Positions 1 to 6,102 of a stretch of 9,713 bases of DNA are shown here, piece after piece (the first letter of the stretch is position 1; each line of letters starts with the position of its first letter). This DNA is from an uncultured Bacteroidales bacterium (GTDB taxonomy: Bacteria; Bacteroidota; Bacteroidia; Bacteroidales; Paludibacteraceae): contig CAKVBV010000075.1 of NCBI GenBank assembly GCA_934725535.1, positions 1 through 9,713 of the forward strand, given 5' to 3'. The notes under the pieces are model-generated. The model ran no database searches. It had not been told where the DNA came from and saw only the letters and a list, made by a program, of their open reading frames with translations. The translations under genes and the position numbers were made by a program.

Positions 1-34
1 CTTATATCTCTCTTATAACTCTTTTGTGCCCTGT

Positions 35-68
35 CTATCCCTTGCTCATCCCTTGCGTATCCCTTGCT
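35..68. repeat. Array A: three 11-bp tandem units
   Basis: Three consecutive 11-bp units share the core ATCCCTTGC, with ATCCC starting at 37, 48 and 59. The first unit reads CTATCCCTTGC and so shares its CTATCC start with the arrays at 3331-3363 and 8982-9014. The array lies downstream of the leftward promoter at 139-170, so it would be in the untranslated leader of a leftward transcript whose coding region starts outside the window. The function is unknown. Confidence 0.7.
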
Positions 69-138
69 GTTTTGCCCGTATATGCTCGGGACCGGCGTAT
101 AGGATAAGTGAATATAAGTTCCCCTCCAATTCACGCTG

Positions 139-170
139 CAAAATTACTGCCTTTCGCCCCCGCGGGCAAT
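139..170 (-). promoter_or_regulatory. Leftward Bacteroidota-type promoter
   Basis: On the minus strand, TAATTTTG (139-146) fits the TAnnTTTG -7 box of the Bacteroidota primary sigma factor. ATTG (167-170) lies 20 bases upstream as a one-mismatch -33 box. Transcription would start near 132 and run off the left edge. From there to base 1 the only ATG on that strand runs into a stop within five codons, so the gene it serves must begin outside the window. The call rests on motif and spacing only. Confidence 0.45.
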
Positions 171-300
171 ACCGCATTTTACTGAAATTCCGCTCCCCCA
201 TATCCCTTGAAATAGGGATTTGCATGGCTGTGGACACCGCCAATGATATGATTATTAGCCTTTATTATGGGTGCGGTTGCCCTGTTGCTTGGGTCTTTGA
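171..300. other. Intergenic stretch without a gene
   Basis: This stretch lies between the divergent promoters at 139-170 and 301-332. A short hairpin (ATCCCT at 202-207 with AGGGAT at 214-219) is the only structure seen. It echoes the ATCCCTT core of array A and could be a regulator site between the divergent promoters, but nothing in the sequence shows this. The small ORFs across it look like chance. Confidence 0.5.
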
Positions 301-332
301 TTTGTACATTCCAATAAGTTGTAGTACCTTTG
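301..332 (+). promoter_or_regulatory. Promoter of the B12 riboswitch transcript
   Basis: TTTG (301-304), a 20-base spacer and TACCTTTG (325-332) match the Bacteroidota -33/-7 promoter exactly. Transcription should start near 338, about 45 bases before the riboswitch core. The early transcript contains a small hairpin (CTGCC 354-358 with GGCAG 363-367). The same box and spacing recur at the operon promoter (3544-3575). Confidence 0.7.
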
Positions 333-383
333 CGCGCCCTTTGGTGTGAGGACCTGCCATAAGGCAGATGTGTATGTAAATAG

Positions 384-574
384 ACGTGTTGGTCGTCTTG
401 CGTTTATCACACAAGACATTAAGAGGGAATCGGGTGCAAATCCCGAACAGTCCCGCTGCTGTAAGTTTAGAGCAATGTACCATTGCACTTTTTGGCAAAC
501 AAGCCACTGTTGGAGGTCAACTCCAATGGGAAGGCACCACAGAGCAAACAAGTCAGAAGACCTGCCAACCACGT
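384..574 (+). promoter_or_regulatory. Cobalamin (B12) riboswitch
   Basis: Hallmarks of the cobalamin aptamer appear in the correct order. A hairpin GGGAATCGGGTGCAAATCCC (425-444) is followed by a CCGCTGCTGTAAG block ending at 465. The B12-box core AAGCCACTG (501-509) leads into a hairpin (510-515 with 521-526), then TGGGAAGGC (527-535) and the closing GTCAGAAGACCTGCC (552-566). The closing helix can form between ACGTGTTGG (384-392) and CCAACCACGT (565-574) with one bulged C, which sets the ends given. Cobalamin riboswitches normally switch off B12 uptake or B12-independent genes when cobalamin is plentiful. Here the aptamer lies between a strong promoter and a terminator, and the next gene on this strand is the secreted protein at 821. 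The match is by eye to the known consensus. Confidence 0.93.
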
Positions 575-656
575 ATGTCAATTCGGTTTTCGAGGAAAAA
601 GCATCAGACAAGACCACACATCTCTCTTTATGGGAGACGTATGAAGTGTGCCGCAC

Positions 657-677
657 CCCCTCCTTTTGAAGGAGGGG
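657..677 (+). promoter_or_regulatory. GC-rich hairpin in the riboswitch leader
   Basis: CCCCTCCTT (657-665) pairs perfectly with AAGGAGGGG (669-677) around a three-base loop. It is not followed by a T run, so it is not itself a terminator. It sits between the aptamer and the terminator at 691-721 and may be a spacer, a pause element or a small inserted repeat. Confidence 0.5.
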
Positions 678-690
678 AAGGGGGAAGTCC

Positions 691-721
691 AGCCGTTTGA
701 CATTCGTCATACGGCTTTTTT
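691..721 (+). terminator. Intrinsic terminator, probable riboswitch expression platform
   Basis: AGCCGTTTGAC (691-701) pairs with GTCATACGGCT (706-716) with one T-T mismatch around the loop ATTC, followed directly by a T run (716-721). It lies downstream of the aptamer and 99 bases before the ATG at 821, the usual place for transcriptional attenuation. Upstream segments 576-586 and 638-644 can pair with its left and right arms and could act as antiterminators. B12-bound aptamer would then favour termination; that is inference. Confidence 0.8.
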
Positions 722-820
722 GTGTCCGTTTGTGTCTGCCCTACACAATATATGACAGGCTATCGGAGGCAGGAAGATAATATACAGAATAATCAACAAA
801 TAAACTTATAAACAGTACAA

Positions 821-3241
821 ATGAAGAAAACTCTTCTCTGTATGGCAGCATGCGCATTCATGCTCCATACGCAAGCGTCTGCCTCGCAGACAACGCCTGT
901 CCTCATGCCGCAGTTTGGCAAACAGGTCATCAATGTACAGCCCGGCGATACACTCACGTATCTCGACTACAAGGGCTATGACAAAATGACGGCAACAACG
1001 GCAAGCAGCGCTTTTGCCACCACCATCTTCCGTCCCGCACAGGAGGGGTATCGTATCTACATCGACTTCGATACGGTGCATGTGGTACAGGTTGCCAACA
1101 GCAATCCTACCTGTCTCAAAATCTACAACGGCATCTTCGACACGCTCAGTGTAACCTATCCCACAGCGTACCGGGAATATACCAAGACCGTCTTCCCATG
1201 TACCGCCAGCCAGTTGGATTCTCTCACCATATCTTCCAACGTAGGTGGTCTGTTCCGTCACAAGACCTACCTCTCCACCGACCCGACGGGTGCGCTGTCC
1301 TGCTGCTTCAGTTTCGGCGGCGCACGTGTCTCCTTTGGCTGGAATGCCAAAGTCTATGCGTTGCCCGACAACGCGCAAACCGTAACGGCAGTGGTACCTG
1401 ACTACTCCAAGGTCGCTGCCGACCTCTATGCGGGCAAAACCGATGTCAGTCTCGCTGCTTTCTCGTTGCTCACAGAGGGGGCTGCGCCTGTCGATACGCT
1501 GATCGGCATCTCTTTCACCCTCACCGACAAGACCGTCTTCGACCCCGCACTGCTGCGCCTGTACACAGGCAATGCCGAGCGCACTGTCCTGCCGACGCCA
1601 TCGCACCCCTACACCGGTATCAGCACACAGATTGAGACCACCTTCGCAGAAGCAAACGGAGTTTACACCCTCACATGCAAGCAACCGTTAGAGTTGGCGG
1701 ACAACATCTTCTGTATCGGCGGCGATGTTCTCTCGACTGCACCATGGGACGCTGTATCTGCCCTCACCATCACATCTGTCAGCACCAAGAAAGGCACTGT
1801 CTCGGTAGCAGCCACTACCCCCGTGACACAGAAAGTACAAGCCACAGTCGCGTTGGAAGAAGGCAAGAACCAAGTCATTGACGTGAACCGTACCGACATA
1901 CGCTTCTATGACAACGGCGGTGTGGAAAACAAATACACCAATCAGACCAAGGCGGGCTGCGTTACTTTCCGCCCTACCACCACGGGCATGCGTGTGCAAC
2001 TGGACTTCCTGACCATCGCCATCGCTTCGCGCGACACGCTGTGTGTCTATAGCGGCACCGAGACTACCGATGCCAACCTGCTCTATACGGGCAAGAACGG
2101 CGACCGTAATATACGTATCAAGAGTCTGGCTGCCGACGGCGCACTCACGGTTCGCTTTGCCACCAAGGCTACCGACCTGTCCCTGTCTTCCTACAACGGC
2201 TGGGAGGCAACGCTCTGCGAGTTCGAGCCTAAGGATATGGTTATCACCTCGTCTGCCGTTACCAAAGAAACCGCTACACCGGTCTGCGGCACCAAAAATG
2301 TGCAGGTACTCCACTTCGTACTCAGTGCCGAGAACACCGAGCAGCCGCTGCAACCCCGCGAGTTCGGCTTCAACACCAACGGCACCTTCGCCGCTATTGA
2401 CAGCGTAAAACTCTACTACACAGGCAATAGCAGCAAGTTTGCCACTACCAATCTCCTTGCCGAGACCGACGTTACCGCAAACGAGTTCACCCTCATCCCC
2501 GCAGCAATGGATGCCTTCAAGGAGGGCGAACACCACTTCTTCGTTGTGGCGGACATCAGCGACAAAGCCGCTACCGACGACCTTGTTGACATCAACATTG
2601 ACCGTGTCGCATTCGCAGACAACAGTTCGTATCGTGATTTCAACAACCCGACCTCGGGTGTGAAGGTGCTGAACAGTATCGCATCCGTCTGCGACGAGCA
2701 TACATACACCATCTCCGGCAAATGGCAGTTCACGCACACTGCTGCCAAAGCCGAAGACTGGCCCACCGTTGCGGGTGGCTACACCATGGAGATATGCGAC
2801 CAAGTTACTACCTTCAAGCCTGCCACTGCAGATGCCAAGTTGCAGATGGAGTTCTCCTTGTTTGACATCTTCTATGCCAACGACCCCTATGGCTTTGACA
2901 CCAACAAGGCGCAGTTTGTCATCTACAATGGCAGCAACACCGACGCTGACGTTCTCTTTGAGGTAAACGACCTCACCTCTGCCACTACCCTTCCTGCCAC
3001 GGTTACTTCCACTGCCGCTGACGGTTCGTTGACGGTTTTCTTCAATGCCAATCCTTCTTTCAAAGGCTACAACAACGCCGGCGGTTGGAAAGCCACCCTC
3101 AGCGAAGTAGGCGGCTCCTCCACAGCCGTTCCCTCTGTTTCGGCTGACAATGAGATTGTGAAGTACATCACTCCCGACGGGCAACTGCTTATCCACTGCA
3201 ACGGCATTCTCTACAACACCGCCGGACAACGCATCGAATAA
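821..3241 (+). CDS. Secreted multidomain CUB-like / BNR-N-like surface protein under B12 riboswitch control
   Basis: The product has 806 residues and is probably exported to the surface or medium. Residues 1-21 form a type I signal peptide (KK, then a hydrophobic core, then a cleavage site near ASA-SQ). The mature part looks modular. CUB-like beta-sandwiches lie at about 34-180, 338-468 and 620-765; the second shows the classic CUB pattern FYDNGG, then DTLCVYSG, then a late GWEATL, and the third repeats it with FVIYNGS and GWKATL. Between them, about 188-330 and 470-618, are modules resembling the N-terminal domain of BNR-repeat neuraminidases, clearest at 497-600 (FGFNTNG, VKLYYTG, EGEHHFFVVADIS). 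No sialidase, protease or other catalytic domain is visible. The tail (785-806) resembles the start of a type IX secretion sorting domain but stops at AGQRIE. The gene is the first one after the cobalamin riboswitch, which suggests B12 or B12-carrier capture or host-glycoprotein binding; the function is unknown. Gene confidence is high, module names moderate. Confidence 0.93.
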   Translation: MKKTLLCMAACAFMLHTQASASQTTPVLMPQFGKQVINVQPGDTLTYLDYKGYDKMTATTASSAFATTIFRPAQEGYRIYIDFDTVHVVQVANSNPTCLKIYNGIFDTLSVTYPTAYREYTKTVFPCTASQLDSLTISSNVGGLFRHKTYLSTDPTGALSCCFSFGGARVSFGWNAKVYALPDNAQTVTAVVPDYSKVAADLYAGKTDVSLAAFSLLTEGAAPVDTLIGISFTLTDKTVFDPALLRLYTGNAERTVLPTPSHPYTGISTQIETTFAEANGVYTLTCKQPLELADNIFCIGGDVLSTAPWDAVSALTITSVSTKKGTVSVAATTPVTQKVQATVALEEGKNQVIDVNRTDIRFYDNGGVENKYTNQTKAGCVTFRPTTTGMRVQLDFLTIAIASRDTLCVYSGTETTDANLLYTGKNGDRNIRIKSLAADGALTVRFATKATDLSLSSYNGWEATLCEFEPKDMVITSSAVTKETATPVCGTKNVQVLHFVLSAENTEQPLQPREFGFNTNGTFAAIDSVKLYYTGNSSKFATTNLLAETDVTANEFTLIPAAMDAFKEGEHHFFVVADISDKAATDDLVDINIDRVAFADNSSYRDFNNPTSGVKVLNSIASVCDEHTYTISGKWQFTHTAAKAEDWPTVAGGYTMEICDQVTTFKPATADAKLQMEFSLFDIFYANDPYGFDTNKAQFVIYNGSNTDADVLFEVNDLTSATTLPATVTSTAADGSLTVFFNANPSFKGYNNAGGWKATLSEVGGSSTAVPSVSADNEIVKYITPDGQLLIHCNGILYNTAGQRIE

Positions 3242-3330
3242 GTTAATCTCATTTTTGATGTCTTGGCAGTAACAGGTAGCACCGAATTACAAGAGATTAC
3301 AGCGGGGGCAAACCGCACAGAATGACTTTG

Positions 3331-3363
3331 CTATCCACCCGCTATCCACTCGCTATCCTCCCG
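3331..3363. repeat. Array B: three 11-bp CTATCC-type units
   Basis: CTATCCACCCG (3331-3341), CTATCCACTCG (3342-3352) and CTATCCTCCCG (3353-3363) form three exact head-to-tail 11-bp units. The same three unit types recur, in a different order, at 8982-9014. The last unit also supplies the left arm of the hairpin at 3357-3409. Confidence 0.85.
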
Positions 3364-3409
3364 TAGAAGTCTTCCTTTTGCAACGACGGAAAAGGGCTTC
3401 TTCGGGAGG
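3357..3409. repeat. Long imperfect inverted repeat
   Basis: CCTCCCG (3357-3363) pairs with CGGGAGG (3403-3409). After one mismatch, AGAAG (3365-3369) pairs with CTTCT (3397-3401), and CCTTTT (3374-3379) pairs with AAAAGG (3390-3395) inside. There is no T run on either side, so it is not a standard terminator. It may stabilise the 3' end of the upstream mRNA or be a mobile palindromic repeat. Confidence 0.6.
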
Positions 3410-3543
3410 GTCGTTTGTGTGCAGTCTGTACTGCAGTCCGTTCTGCAATAAGCACACTTTTCGGATTGCTTACGATGCATCTGAATAGTATGCCTCAATG
3501 GGCAAATGAAAATGACGAATTTTGACAAAAACAAGACTTTTAA

Positions 3544-3575
3544 TTTGTCTGTTTGGGAAAAAGATTGTACCTTTG
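3544..3575 (+). promoter_or_regulatory. Promoter of the mce-mmd operon
   Basis: TTTG (3544-3547), a 20-base spacer and TACCTTTG (3568-3575) match the Bacteroidota promoter consensus and the promoter at 301-332. Transcription should start near 3582, leaving a leader of about 168 bases that is AT-rich. The leader carries a weak hairpin (CAGGC 3597-3601 with GCCTG 3612-3616) and two copies of GGACAAAA. No known riboswitch is recognised in it. Confidence 0.7.
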
Positions 3576-3749
3576 TGCCAAATTTGGTTTTACGAACAGG
3601 CATAAAAAAGAGCCTGAATATCAAAGTGAAACACAGATAACAAAAACGGGGACAAAAGGGGAATTGAAACAAAGATTATGCGGACAAAAAGGGGTGGGAA
3701 TAGACAGAAAAAGATATAAAATATAGTTTAACTTATAAATCAATAAACA

Positions 3750-4163
3750 ATGAAACCAACTCATATTGAGCATCTTGGAATCGCTGTGACAAGTTTGGAA
3801 GACGCAATGCCGTTCTTCGAGTTCTTAACCGGTAGCAAATGCTACGCTATTGAAGAGGTTGCTGACCAGAAGGTTAAGACCGCTTTCTTCAAGGTGGGTC
3901 AGACAAAAATCGAGTTACTGGAGCCGACATGCCCCGAGTCCACTATCGCTAAATTCATTGAGAAGAACGGTGGCCGCGGCGGCGTTCATCACGTAGCATT
4001 CAATGTGGAGAGCGTTGAAGAGGCTCTGAAAGAGGCTGAAGCAGCAGGTATCCAACTCATCGACAAGGCTCCCCGCAAAGGCGCAGAGAACCTGATGATT
4101 GCATTCCTGCACCCCAAGAGCACAAAGGGCGTGCTGACAGAGTTGTGCCAACAACCCAAGTAA
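3750..4163 (+). CDS. mce: Methylmalonyl-CoA epimerase
   Basis: This enzyme interconverts (R)- and (S)-methylmalonyl-CoA in the cytoplasm, linking the B12-dependent mutase to the decarboxylase encoded next. At 137 residues it has the usual length. It is a vicinal-oxygen-chelate (glyoxalase) fold protein with two beta-alpha-beta-beta-beta modules. Visible family motifs are HIEHLGIAV (5-13, metal ligand His8), GQTKIELLEP (50-59, with a probable ligand at Glu55), GVHHVAF (78-84, ligand His80 or His81) and GVLTELCQ (127-134, ligand Glu131). The HPKSTKGVLTEL ending closely resembles that of characterised epimerases. The ATG follows an AT-rich leader; AACTTATAAA lies 10 bases upstream, as it does near the start at 821. 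It is the first gene of the operon, and the next ATG is 23 bases after its stop. Confidence 0.96.
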   Translation: MKPTHIEHLGIAVTSLEDAMPFFEFLTGSKCYAIEEVADQKVKTAFFKVGQTKIELLEPTCPESTIAKFIEKNGGRGGVHHVAFNVESVEEALKEAEAAGIQLIDKAPRKGAENLMIAFLHPKSTKGVLTELCQQPK

Positions 4164-4186
4164 TCAACAACGTACATTGTACAATT

Positions 4187-5743
4187 ATGAATCAAGATAA
4201 ATTGCAAAAACTGATTGACAATCGCGCAAAGGCAGCAGCCGGAGGCGGCGAAGCAGCAATCGAAAAACATCACGCAAAAGGCAGTTACACTGCCCGCGAG
4301 CGTATCAATATGCTCCTCGACGAGGGGTCGTTTGAAGAGGTGAACATGTTCCTCACCCACCGTTGCCATGACTTCGGCATGGAGAAGAAAGTGTTCCTTG
4401 GTGACGGTGTGGCAGTAGGTTCGGGTACCATCGACGGCCGTCTGGTGTTCGTGTTCGCACAGGACGCTACCGTTATCGGCGGTTCGCTGAGCGAGACCAT
4501 GGCGCAGAAAATCTGCAACGTCATGGATATGGCTATGAAACTCGGTGCACCTATCATCGGTCTCAACGACTCGGGCGGTGCGCGTATTCAGGAAGGTGCT
4601 TGCGCCTTGGCAGGCTACGCAGAGATTTTCGAGCGTAACATCCTTGCCAGCGGTGTGGTTCCCCAGATTAGCGTCATCTTTGGTCCGTGCGCAGGCGGTG
4701 CCGTTTACAGCCCCGCGCTGACCGACTTCATTATGATGACCGAGCAGAACTCGTATATGTTCATCACCGGTCCGAAAGTAGTGAAATCGGTTACAGGTGA
4801 GGACGTTAGCGTAGAAGACCTCGGCGGTGCCAAGGTACATGCAACCAAGTCGGGTGTCACCCACTTTGTGGCAGCAACCGAAGAAGAGGCTATCGCACAG
4901 GTACGCCGCTTGGTAAGTTTCATTCCGCAGAACAATATGGAGGAGGCTCCTGTGCTCAAATGCACCGACGACCCCATGCGCGTGGAAGAAGGGCTGAACG
5001 AAATTGTGCCTGACGACCCGAACAAACCTTATAATATGAAGGACATCATCAACCTGATTGTTGACAACGGCGACTTCATGGAGGTTCAGAAAGACTATGC
5101 CAAGAACATCATCTGCGGTTTCGCACGCTTCAATGGCCGCTCGACAGGTATCATTGCCAACCAGCCGAGTTGGTTGGCAGGTGTGTTGGACTGCGATGCC
5201 AGCCGCAAGGCAGCACGCTTCGTGCGTTTCTGCGATGCCTTCAACATCCAGATTCTGACCCTTGTGGACGTGCCGGGCTTCTTGTGCGGTACGGGTCAAG
5301 AGTACGCAGGTATCATCGACCACGGAGCAAAACTGATGTTCGCTTACGGCGAGGCTACCGTTCCCAAGGTAACAATTACCGTTCGCAAGTCGTACGGCGG
5401 AAGCCATATCGTGATGAGTTGCAAGCAGTTGCGCGGCGATATGTGCTATGCATGGCCCAATGCGGAGATTGCCGTAATGGGTGCCGGTGGTGCAGTGGGC
5501 GTACTTCAGGCCAAGGCTATCAAGGCTATCGAAGACCCCGAAGAGAAAAAGAAATTCATTGCCGAGAAAGAGGCAGAGTACAAAGACTTGTTCGCAAGCC
5601 CGTATCAGGCAGCAAACCGCGGCTACATCGACGACATCATCGAGCCGCGCAACACTCGCAAGCGTATCATTCATGCCTTCGAGAACCTGCAGACCAAGCG
5701 CCTGACCAACCCTCTGAAGAAGCATTCAAATATCCCATTGTAG
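4187..5743 (+). CDS. mmdA: Methylmalonyl-CoA decarboxylase alpha subunit (carboxyltransferase)
   Basis: This biotin-dependent acyl-CoA carboxyltransferase moves the carboxyl group of (S)-methylmalonyl-CoA to the biotin carrier, yielding propionyl-CoA. At 518 residues it has the normal length. It contains both crotonase-like carboxyltransferase halves. The N-terminal half has the early GSYTARERI, the oxyanion-hole loop SGGARIQEG (near 127-135) and GPCAGGAVYSPA. The C-terminal half has DVPGFLCGTGQEY, RKSYGGSHIVM and MGAGGAVGVLQ. The same family includes propionyl-CoA carboxylase beta subunits. The decarboxylase call rests on context: a small membrane subunit, a biotin carrier and a sodium-pump subunit follow, and no biotin carboxylase is present. 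I chose the ATG at 4187; an in-frame GTG at 4145 would overlap mce and add a 14-residue tail not typical of the family. Confidence 0.95.
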   Translation: MNQDKLQKLIDNRAKAAAGGGEAAIEKHHAKGSYTARERINMLLDEGSFEEVNMFLTHRCHDFGMEKKVFLGDGVAVGSGTIDGRLVFVFAQDATVIGGSLSETMAQKICNVMDMAMKLGAPIIGLNDSGGARIQEGACALAGYAEIFERNILASGVVPQISVIFGPCAGGAVYSPALTDFIMMTEQNSYMFITGPKVVKSVTGEDVSVEDLGGAKVHATKSGVTHFVAATEEEAIAQVRRLVSFIPQNNMEEAPVLKCTDDPMRVEEGLNEIVPDDPNKPYNMKDIINLIVDNGDFMEVQKDYAKNIICGFARFNGRSTGIIANQPSWLAGVLDCDASRKAARFVRFCDAFNIQILTLVDVPGFLCGTGQEYAGIIDHGAKLMFAYGEATVPKVTITVRKSYGGSHIVMSCKQLRGDMCYAWPNAEIAVMGAGGAVGVLQAKAIKAIEDPEEKKKFIAEKEAEYKDLFASPYQAANRGYIDDIIEPRNTRKRIIHAFENLQTKRLTNPLKKHSNIPL

Positions 5744-5744
5744 T

Positions 5745-6101
5745 ATGATTTTCCTTGAAGTAAATTCATTTATATGGATGGTGACGGGACTGGGCTTCTG
5801 CCTGGTACTCGCGCTATTGTTTGTGTTTGTGTACGTGATGAAGTTGATGGGCTGGATTATGCAACCGCGCGTAAAGCCCAAGAAACAAGCCGAACCGCAG
5901 CACTCACAGACCGTGGCACACACCCAGAAAGAGGACAAAGAGCGCATCACCCTGACCGCCGACAGTACGGCAGCCATCGCCTTGGCTCTGCACCTCTACT
6001 ACAACGGTGTGCACGATGAGGAATCCACAAAAACTATTGTTCAACCCCACCGTACACAATGGAACAACAAGATGTACGGCATGAATAATCTTCACAGATA
6101 A
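5745..6101 (+). CDS. mmdD: Small membrane subunit of the sodium-pumping decarboxylase (OadG/MmdD family)
   Basis: This 118-residue protein has one N-terminal transmembrane helix (about residues 8-36), a basic, proline-containing linker and a soluble C-terminal part. That is the layout of the OadG/MmdD subunits that hold the carboxyltransferase on the membrane pump. The C-terminal pattern (ITLTADSTAAIALALHLYY, then TQWNNKMYGMNN) fits this family, in which short conserved helices end near a Trp-containing motif. The start codon is one base after the mmdA stop, and mmdC starts one base after its own stop, indicating tight translational coupling. Sequence conservation in this family is low, so the call leans on topology and on its place between mmdA and the biotin carrier. 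Confidence 0.88.
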   Translation: MIFLEVNSFIWMVTGLGFCLVLALLFVFVYVMKLMGWIMQPRVKPKKQAEPQHSQTVAHTQKEDKERITLTADSTAAIALALHLYYNGVHDEESTKTIVQPHRTQWNNKMYGMNNLHR

Positions 6102-6102
6102 G

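Larger units (their letters stand above)
3242..3543. other. Noncoding stretch with array B and hairpins
   Basis: No credible gene lies between the secreted-protein gene and the operon promoter; a 113-codon minus-strand ORF here looks like chance. An inverted repeat (TAATCTC 3244-3250, GAGATTA 3293-3299) follows the stop codon. Then come array B (3331-3363), a long imperfect hairpin (3357-3409) and a second one (GTGTGC 3417-3422 with GCACAC 3452-3457, then TTTT). The last could end transcription of the upstream gene, but its stem is weak. Confidence 0.5.

Noticed and set aside
255..710. Minus-strand ORF of 151 codons over the riboswitch
   Set aside because: It covers the aptamer and terminator, which explain the sequence fully. 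No promoter or homology pattern supports it.
821..856. Lipoprotein signal in the 806-residue protein (MAAC at residues 8-11)
   Set aside because: The Cys lies inside the hydrophobic core and is followed by more hydrophobic residues, and a good type I site (ASA then SQ) follows near residue 21.
806..1684. Minus-strand ORF of 292 codons opposite the secreted-protein gene
   Set aside because: The plus strand encodes a protein with a signal peptide and repeated recognisable modules. The antisense frame is open because of the GC-rich third positions and shows no family pattern.
1688..3229. Minus-strand ORF of 513 codons opposite the secreted-protein gene
   Set aside because: It is rich in Gly/Val/Arg with scattered Cys and shows no domain; it is a shadow of the coding frame at 821-3241.
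4145..4186. GTG at 4145 as the mmdA start
   Set aside because: It would overlap mce by 19 bases and add residues not typical of the family. ATG 4187 gives the usual length of about 518.
3989..5725. Minus-strand ORF of 578 codons opposite mmdA and part of mce
   Set aside because: It covers two firmly identified genes on the other strand and has the His/Cys-rich composition typical of antisense frames.
5170..5748. Plus-strand ORF of 192 codons inside mmdA in another frame
   Set aside because: It is Arg-rich and without motifs, and lies wholly within the conserved C-terminal carboxyltransferase domain.
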